A program made the translations under genes and the position numbers. DNA of 12,452 nt from XYA12-FULL-58-9 sp001798605. Its GTDB lineage: Bacteria; Myxococcota; XYA12-FULL-58-9. The notes beneath the pieces are model-generated. The model was not told the DNA's origin. It worked only from the letters and a program-made list of their open reading frames with translations, and ran no database searches. Each line of letters opens with the position of its first letter. The first letter of the stretch is position 1. Where the stretch lies: positions 1 through 12,452 of the forward strand of contig DAINMX010000204.1 of the NCBI GenBank assembly GCA_036736205.1. Direction: 5' to 3'. Positions 7,811 through 12,452 of the stretch are shown here, piece by piece.

Positions 7811-8955
7811 GCAGTCTGCAGTTGTTCGCGAAGGGTCCTAACTACCACGGACACACGGAATTGTTGCGCTGCTCGAAGTGCGTTTTGTACCAATCTCCGG
7901 CGAAGCGCGGCGTCATTCTGCAGCAGCGTGATGCCACGAAGGATCGCCTGCTCGTTTGCCTCATCGACAACCAACGCACATTCGTGCTCGCGAAGAAATC
8001 TCGTTAGAAAACAGTCGGGTGGCGTGTGCGCGAGGATAGGCCGCCCGCAGATGAGATACTCAATGGTCTTCGTTGGGAAAATCGTTTGGTACTCCTCAGG
8101 GGCATAGCTTCCAATGAAGCCATGTGGCAATAGCACGACATCCGCGTCTGCGAGTTTTTGCATCAACTCGCTATCCATGACGGAATCGCAGCTATCGCGT
8201 TCGCCCAGCAATCCCTGACGAGTTAGAACTGAGCGCGGCGTGCCTGTCAGAAACTTCAATCGGGCACGAGGGATGTTGTGAATGACGCGCATCATTCGTT
8301 GCAGCGCGTCAAGGCACGAATCATTGACGCTACCCAAGAAAACGAAGTCAGGGGGCGAGCGGGGCGTTGGCACATCAACACCCTGAGGAAGTGGCGCACT
8401 AAAGGCGTGAACTAGGGCGCTGCAACGCAAGCCCGGATAGTTTTTGCGAAACAGATCGACCATTCCCTCGCTCATGACAAAGACGTGCTGAGCTGCGCGA
8501 AAGACCGCCGGTTGGAGGATTCTGGCAATTACCTGCTCGTATCCTTTGACGTTCTCTTTGAATGTGTTGTGGAAGTACAGGAAGAGTGGCCGACCTGTCC
8601 ACTTCGCGACCAGCGCCCCCGCAAGCAGAAACCGCCAGTCGGGATACACCACCAAGATGTGGGTGGGTTTGAAACGAACCGCAAGGCGCCAGATCCGCCA
8701 CACAAGCAACGGTACCTGCACCAACAACGCCGACCAGCCGTAAAACCTTCGACCACGCCATCCCGACCACCAAGAATGGCACACACTGACGACGCGGGGC
8801 CACTCGGACTGCCAGCGCCACACAGCAGGAGTCGCCGACAACTCACCTACGACGAGCATCTCGTCACGGGTGAATTGTTTGCAAAGATTCGCAATGACGG
8901 TGGCCGATCCACCACTGTTTGGTGGAACAGACCAGGACACCACGAGAATTCTCAT
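7807..8955 (-). CDS. Glycosyltransferase, GT4-type
   Basis: This 382-residue GT-B enzyme has the N-terminus MRILVVSWSVPPNSGGSATV (1-20), the acceptor-domain loop with the glycine pair. The donor domain begins near FVFLGSVNDSCLDAL (204-218). The sugar-nucleotide motif is FPTKTIEYLICGRPILAH (293-310), with the conserved E299; as in this subgroup the first EX7E residue is not acidic. The region around residues 60-110 is rich in Trp and hydrophobic residues (LLVQVPLLVWRIWRLAV), which may contact the membrane. The start is uncertain: ATG 8955 gives the usual family start, with a weak AAGAG upstream. ATG 8973 (AGAGG only 1 nt away) and GTG 9000 (20-nt overlap with the previous gene) are alternatives. 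The stop overlaps the GT61 start by 4 nt. Donor and linkage are unknown. Confidence 0.87.
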   Translation of the reverse strand: MRILVVSWSVPPNSGGSATVIANLCKQFTRDEMLVVGELSATPAVWRWQSEWPRVVSVCHSWWSGWRGRRFYGWSALLVQVPLLVWRIWRLAVRFKPTHILVVYPDWRFLLAGALVAKWTGRPLFLYFHNTFKENVKGYEQVIARILQPAVFRAAQHVFVMSEGMVDLFRKNYPGLRCSALVHAFSAPLPQGVDVPTPRSPPDFVFLGSVNDSCLDALQRMMRVIHNIPRARLKFLTGTPRSVLTRQGLLGERDSCDSVMDSELMQKLADADVVLLPHGFIGSYAPEEYQTIFPTKTIEYLICGRPILAHTPPDCFLTRFLREHECALVVDEANEQAILRGITLLQNDAALRRRLVQNALRAAQQFRVSVVVRTLREQLQTA

Positions 8956-8980
8956 TGGCTCTTGCGACTTCATGCCTCTG

Positions 8981-10453
8981 TTAGCGGCTCTCGTGCTCAC
9001 TCTGTCTCGCCAGTTTCAAAAGCATGTCCGCTGTCCGTGCGCCCGCATTGCCATCAAGACGGTTGAGCTGCTGCTCGACGATGGCACGCAGACCTTCGGT
9101 GTGAGAGATTTCGCCATTGAGCGACCGGTTTGCCAAGCGAATAAAATCGTCCAAACTGTAGGCGTTGTGAATCCCACCGGTAGCAATGAGCTTGGCGTAA
9201 TGTGTGTAGACCTCAAATCGCCGAGCAGACCACTCCTGCGCTACGGAGTTGGGTCCATCGAAAAACACATTGATGGAAGGGGTGCCGACGCACGCGGCGT
9301 CAATGACCAACGTAGAGCAAGGTGTGGCCACAATGTCAGCTGCGGCAAGGAGAGATGCAAGATGTTGACTGTCGGCCTTCGGAAGATCCCAGGCAAGTTG
9401 ACCGGACTGGACGGGAGGAACCTCGACGTGAACGTCTGGACCGCCGAGTTGGAGGTAAGGTTCGAGGGACCGAGCGTAGACGCCCTTGACGATTTGAGGA
9501 TGAAGTCTGATCCACAAATACACGGGCCGACTGAACCGCTTGCCGCGCACTGCGGACACGATCTCGCGGACAACTTCGAGCTCGTGCGGCATGATTGCCG
9601 GATTGATTGTTCCGTATACAATTAGACCCGCGTCCGTCGGTACGCCATGTGCCTTTCTCCAAGTGTCGCGATCGAATGCCTCACGAAAACCGGAATAATG
9701 GTCAAACTGTGCAGCTCCACACCAATGAATGTTGCCCCGAGGGAAACCGTGGTAGTGAATAGCTTCCTCCGCCATGAGGTCACTCCAAACAAGGAGATGG
9801 TTCGGCCAATCGCTGACATAGCCTTTCGAAGTTAGGTTGTCCCAGGAGAGCATCACTGTTGCTGTCGTGATTCGGTGCCGATGTGCCGCTCTCACTAGGT
9901 GCGCGTCTCGAGGGTCCACACCCGGCGTCCCCGTTACGACGAGATCTGGACGATGCGCGGTCAGAACAGCATCAAACTCGCGCCCGGGGAAACAACTCCT
10001 TTCCACGTGTTGCCACCGTTGCCGGAACAATGGCGATCGACCAAACACCTGATTTCCGATACGCGAAACCAACCAGCGATATGGATGAAGTCTTCGGAAG
10101 GTTTCATTCTTGATGTTCAGGGTTTTGCCCAACGCTGGACTCATAAGCCAGTACTGGCGCACCCCGAGTAACTCTCCCTCCAATCGATTGAACAACTTGT
10201 TGACTGGTGTTGGCACTAATTGTGGAGTTGGTTCCAGACAAATTTGCGGGTTGGAGAACTCTTTGGAGAAGTATGGCTCGTTGGCATTCGGTGAGACCAC
10301 TATCAACCGGGCGTGGCGCGCCAACCTCTCACTGATTCCGGATCGCAACAGCATTCTTGCCTGGAATCCGTGGGTGATGTTGAGGAGTATGCGGGTTGGA
10401 CGGCTCATTGCGCGGCCACATTCGATCTCGTCGGTTTCGTAGACCGTGTTCAT
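8981..10453 (-). CDS. GT-B-like transferase, distant CDP-glycerol glycerophosphotransferase-type protein
   Basis: This 490-residue protein does not match the GT4 pattern. Visible elements are RPDLVVTGTPG (168-178), SWDNLTSKG (203-211), CGAAQFDHY (245-253), YLWIRLHPQ (312-320) and a C-terminal segment LLAAADIVATPCSTLVIDAA (368-387) followed by VGTPSINVFFDG. The C-terminal pattern (D-x-x-x-T/S-x-x-S-T-x-x-x-D/E-A, then a proline and a Phe-rich strand) resembles CDP-glycerol/teichoic-acid transferases and related polysaccharide enzymes. It may therefore transfer a glycerol-phosphate or similar group, or be a plain glycosyltransferase; I cannot decide. No signal peptide or membrane helix is visible. 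The start is ATG 10453, overlapping the flippase stop as ATGA, with AGGA at 10461-10458. The gene lies right after wzx. Confidence 0.75.
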   Translation of the reverse strand: MNTVYETDEIECGRAMSRPTRILLNITHGFQARMLLRSGISERLARHARLIVVSPNANEPYFSKEFSNPQICLEPTPQLVPTPVNKLFNRLEGELLGVRQYWLMSPALGKTLNIKNETFRRLHPYRWLVSRIGNQVFGRSPLFRQRWQHVERSCFPGREFDAVLTAHRPDLVVTGTPGVDPRDAHLVRAAHRHRITTATVMLSWDNLTSKGYVSDWPNHLLVWSDLMAEEAIHYHGFPRGNIHWCGAAQFDHYSGFREAFDRDTWRKAHGVPTDAGLIVYGTINPAIMPHELEVVREIVSAVRGKRFSRPVYLWIRLHPQIVKGVYARSLEPYLQLGGPDVHVEVPPVQSGQLAWDLPKADSQHLASLLAAADIVATPCSTLVIDAACVGTPSINVFFDGPNSVAQEWSARRFEVYTHYAKLIATGGIHNAYSLDDFIRLANRSLNGEISHTEGLRAIVEQQLNRLDGNAGARTADMLLKLARQSEHESR

Positions 10454-11781
10454 CGCGTCCTGCCGAGCGCGTTTCGCACCTGCTGCGATCCCCATTTCAG
10501 ATCATCACGAGTAAGCGAAAACAACCCGGTCTTCTCCGGCTTGATGTCCCGCGCGTACAGGACGGCGGCCACGATCGCTGTCGTGACAAACGCGACGGAG
10601 TGACCTATCGCTGCACCGCTGATACCTAGGATAGGAATCAAGATGATGTAGAGTAGAACTCCGAGAATCATCCCCACGACCTGCACCAAGCTGGACCGTC
10701 CCGGCATGCCACTGGCTCCGAAGTACTTGGTGATCACTTTGGTAGTGACGACCATAACCGTACCAGGAAGAAGGATGACAAATGGCCACACGGCCCCCGC
10801 AAACTTCTCGCCATAAAGAACCACGATAAGTGGTCCGGCAACCGCGCCTATGACCATTGCCATCAGCAAGATGAGAAAAAATAACACGCGATGCACCTGA
10901 CCTATGAGTCGCGCACGCTCAGCAGTCGTTTTCTGCGCAGCAAGGCGATTGAACAGCACCATGGCCAGACTGTCAGGAATCCACAAGAGTAGCTCCCCAA
11001 TGTTGACTGCCACTGTGTACATGCCGAGCATGGCGGGTTCAGCGGAGATGCCAAGCACAAATTGATCGAACCTCATGTTGGCGCGAACCGCCAAATCCCC
11101 AATCCAAGCCTTGGTACCGTAGGCAAAACCTTCTCGGAGAAACTGGAGGTCGAACATCCGCGACGGACGAAAGCGGAAAACTGCCGCACCGAAGGTCAAG
11201 GCGCACACCAACAGGTTTGCCAACACGAAAGAGGTCACTGCACCAGTCAGTCCCCAGTCGAACCACAACACGAAGGTGGACAAGAAGACCGCCAATAACA
11301 ACGGCGTGCTGAAAGTGATGATGTTGAAGACGCGAAACCAGGAGGCGCCAATGATGAGCCGCATCAAGAGACCCTCGGCGCCTTGCAAGGGAAGTAGCAA
11401 CAGGACCGGAACGAGCAGACGAGGCTCGAGCTGCTCGCCAATGACACCCAAGAGTCCGAGCCACCACGCCCCGGCCGCCAGCAATCCGATGGACGCACCT
11501 TGTAACAGGCCGACGGCTACGCAACTCAGTATAATCTCGCTGGCTGCAAATTTGCGGCTGCTGGTGAAGTAGGTGATCGACGCACCAAACCCAAAAGAGC
11601 CGATTGGCAACCAGAATCCATTGAACAGGCACATGAACGCATAGACTCCGCGATCCGAAGGTCCGAGCGCGCGAGCCACGAGAATGCCCACAGCCACACT
11701 GATGGGGAACACGACCACACGGGTCGCCAGAATCCCCATGGCCGAACGAGCTGAGGATGGCGGCTTTGGCACCAAGGTCAA
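10450..11781 (-). CDS. wzx: Wzx-type lipid-linked oligosaccharide flippase
   Basis: This 443-residue integral membrane protein of the MOP exporter superfamily probably flips the undecaprenyl-linked repeat unit across the inner membrane. About twelve hydrophobic segments are visible along the chain. Family marks are VARALGPSDRGVYAFMC (35-51, the first-loop LGPxxxGxY signature), DQFVLGISAEPAMLGMYTVA (239-258), and YFGASGMP (353-360) in the second half. Length is normal. The start is a TTG at 11781, overlapping the dehydrogenase stop as TTGA; GAGGTGA at 11792-11786 is a strong ribosome binding site at the right distance, which supports this rare start. A GTG three codons later is possible but less well placed. 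Substrate identity cannot be read from sequence; such flippases tolerate varied glycans. Confidence 0.9.
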   Translation of the reverse strand: MTLVPKPPSSARSAMGILATRVVVFPISVAVGILVARALGPSDRGVYAFMCLFNGFWLPIGSFGFGASITYFTSSRKFAASEIILSCVAVGLLQGASIGLLAAGAWWLGLLGVIGEQLEPRLLVPVLLLLPLQGAEGLLMRLIIGASWFRVFNIITFSTPLLLAVFLSTFVLWFDWGLTGAVTSFVLANLLVCALTFGAAVFRFRPSRMFDLQFLREGFAYGTKAWIGDLAVRANMRFDQFVLGISAEPAMLGMYTVAVNIGELLLWIPDSLAMVLFNRLAAQKTTAERARLIGQVHRVLFFLILLMAMVIGAVAGPLIVVLYGEKFAGAVWPFVILLPGTVMVVTTKVITKYFGASGMPGRSSLVQVVGMILGVLLYIILIPILGISGAAIGHSVAFVTTAIVAAVLYARDIKPEKTGLFSLTRDDLKWGSQQVRNALGRTR

Positions 11782-12452
11782 TGACTCACCTCGCCAGCCA
11801 TCAACATAGCGAGGGCCGATGAGGTGAGAAGCTTGGCGGCCATGAAGATCTCGGTCTTCGCCAAAGACTCGTCGGTGCAGCCACCCAGATGCGGTGTAAT
11901 TAAGAGATTGTGGTGGCTCCGCGCATGCTGGACGAGCGGGTGACTGCCCATACCATTCGCATTTTCATCACTAAGAACATCGAGTGCCGCACCGGCAAGC
12001 CGGCCCGAGGTAAGCGCGTCCAACAACGCCGCCTCATCGATGAGCTCACCGCGAGCGGTGTTCACGAACCGAGCTCCCCGCTTCATCGCATTGAACTGAT
12101 CGCGACCAAAAAACCGGGTGGTCGCGGGGCCCAGGCCCACATGCAATGTGACGATATCTGCTGATTCGAGAGCTTCCAAAAGACCCGATGCGGCAATTCC
12201 AGGCTCCAGGCTCGCAGGGACGACAAACGGATCGACAGCCAGCACCTGGGCTCCAAATGCCAGAAGATAGTGCGCGACGTTGCGTCCCAGCCGGCCATAG
12301 CCGATGACGGCGACGAGCTTACCTGCCAGTTCCGTTCCTTTGAATCTGTACCGATCCCAACTGCCATCGGTCACGTGTTGGGTGGCGGCTGGGATGCTCC
12401 TAAGCAGGGCCAGCATGAGACCGATGGTATGCTCTGCGGTGGCGCGTATGTC
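11778..12452 (-). CDS. NAD-dependent D-2-hydroxyacid dehydrogenase (5' end outside window)
   Basis: This is the C-terminal 224 residues of a D-isomer-specific 2-hydroxyacid dehydrogenase (SerA-like). The frame is open to the window edge, and its first visible residues, TAEHTIGLMLAL, are a family motif, so the start lies to the right, roughly 90-100 residues away. VIGYGRLG (49-56 of the visible part) is the NAD-binding loop, with D74 as the acidic residue favouring NAD over NADP. The catalytic set is present: R134 (NTARGELID), E163 (DVLSDEN) and H188 (TPHLGGCTDES). The C-terminal segment, with HPLVQHARSHHNLLITPHLG and KTEIFMAAKLL, matches members I recall in sugar-acid or surface-polysaccharide clusters, rather than long SerA. 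It likely makes or reduces a 2-hydroxyacid precursor; the substrate is unknown. Its stop overlaps the flippase start (TTGA), so it is co-expressed with export. Confidence 0.88.
   Translation of the reverse strand, partial: DIRATAEHTIGLMLALLRSIPAATQHVTDGSWDRYRFKGTELAGKLVAVIGYGRLGRNVAHYLLAFGAQVLAVDPFVVPASLEPGIAASGLLEALESADIVTLHVGLGPATTRFFGRDQFNAMKRGARFVNTARGELIDEAALLDALTSGRLAGAALDVLSDENANGMGSHPLVQHARSHHNLLITPHLGGCTDESLAKTEIFMAAKLLTSSALAMLMAGEVSH
11782..11792 (-). promoter_or_regulatory. Ribosome binding site deciding a TTG start for wzx
   Basis: GAGGTGA (11792-11786) lies inside the final codons of the dehydrogenase gene and stands 4 nt from the TTG at 11781. It is the clearest Shine-Dalgarno sequence I found in the window. 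It supports the TTG start and the TTGA overlap over the downstream GTG. Confidence 0.6.

Noticed and set aside
6609..7821. Repeated GCAGTCTGCAG at both ends of the GT61 gene
   Set aside because: Both copies encode the same LQTA residues in different proteins (near the GT61 C-terminus and at the end of the GT4); at 11 nt it is best explained as coincidence, not a recombination site.
8870..9625. + strand open frame (251 codons) opposite the SWDNLTSKG transferase
   Set aside because: It spans the junction of two well-supported - strand genes and has no recognisable domain or ribosome binding site.

Overview
This window is part of a surface-polysaccharide (O-antigen, capsule or exopolysaccharide) biosynthesis locus of the Wzx/Wzy-dependent type. 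The sequence is fairly GC-rich, gene-dense, has no introns, and its genes overlap by 4 nt. This suggests a Gram-negative bacterium, perhaps a proteobacterium, but nothing here fixes the taxon. I see no RNA genes, insertion sequences, CRISPR arrays or phage genes.

Layout. Positions 1-189 hold no gene I can support. Two genes lie on the + strand: a family-4-type glycosyltransferase (190-1344) and a class I SAM-dependent methyltransferase (about 1398-2150). They converge, with a 28-nt gap, on a nine-gene operon on the - strand that runs from beyond the right edge down to 2179. In transcription order it holds: an NAD-dependent D-2-hydroxyacid dehydrogenase (5' end outside the window), a Wzx-type flippase, a GT-B-like transferase related to CDP-glycerol/teichoic-acid-type enzymes, a GT4 glycosyltransferase, a GT61/DUF563 glycosyltransferase, a Wzy/WaaL-type membrane polymerase or ligase, flanked by two more GT4 enzymes (one before, one after), and a left-handed beta-helix O-acetyltransferase.

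How the genes work together (inference from families). The glycosyltransferases build a repeat unit on a lipid carrier at the inner face of the inner membrane. The methyltransferase and acetyltransferase probably modify it. Wzx flips the lipid-linked unit and Wzy polymerises it in the periplasm. The dehydrogenase probably supplies a precursor. An initiating phosphoglycosyltransferase, a Wzz/Wzc chain-length protein and nucleotide-sugar synthesis genes are not in the window and are expected outside it. At least four, and probably five, of the eight operon junctions are 4-nt stop/start overlaps (TTGA, ATGA, ATGA, GTGA, and GTGA or a 1-nt TGATG overlap at the last), pointing to one translationally coupled transcript whose promoter lies to the right of the window.

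The window looks like a normal but individually distinctive polysaccharide locus. I did not find a clearly new type of system. The less ordinary points are the SWDNLTSKG transferase, the GT61 enzyme, the dehydrogenase fused by overlap to the flippase gene, and a perfect 15-nt inverted repeat over the ribosome binding site of wzy.
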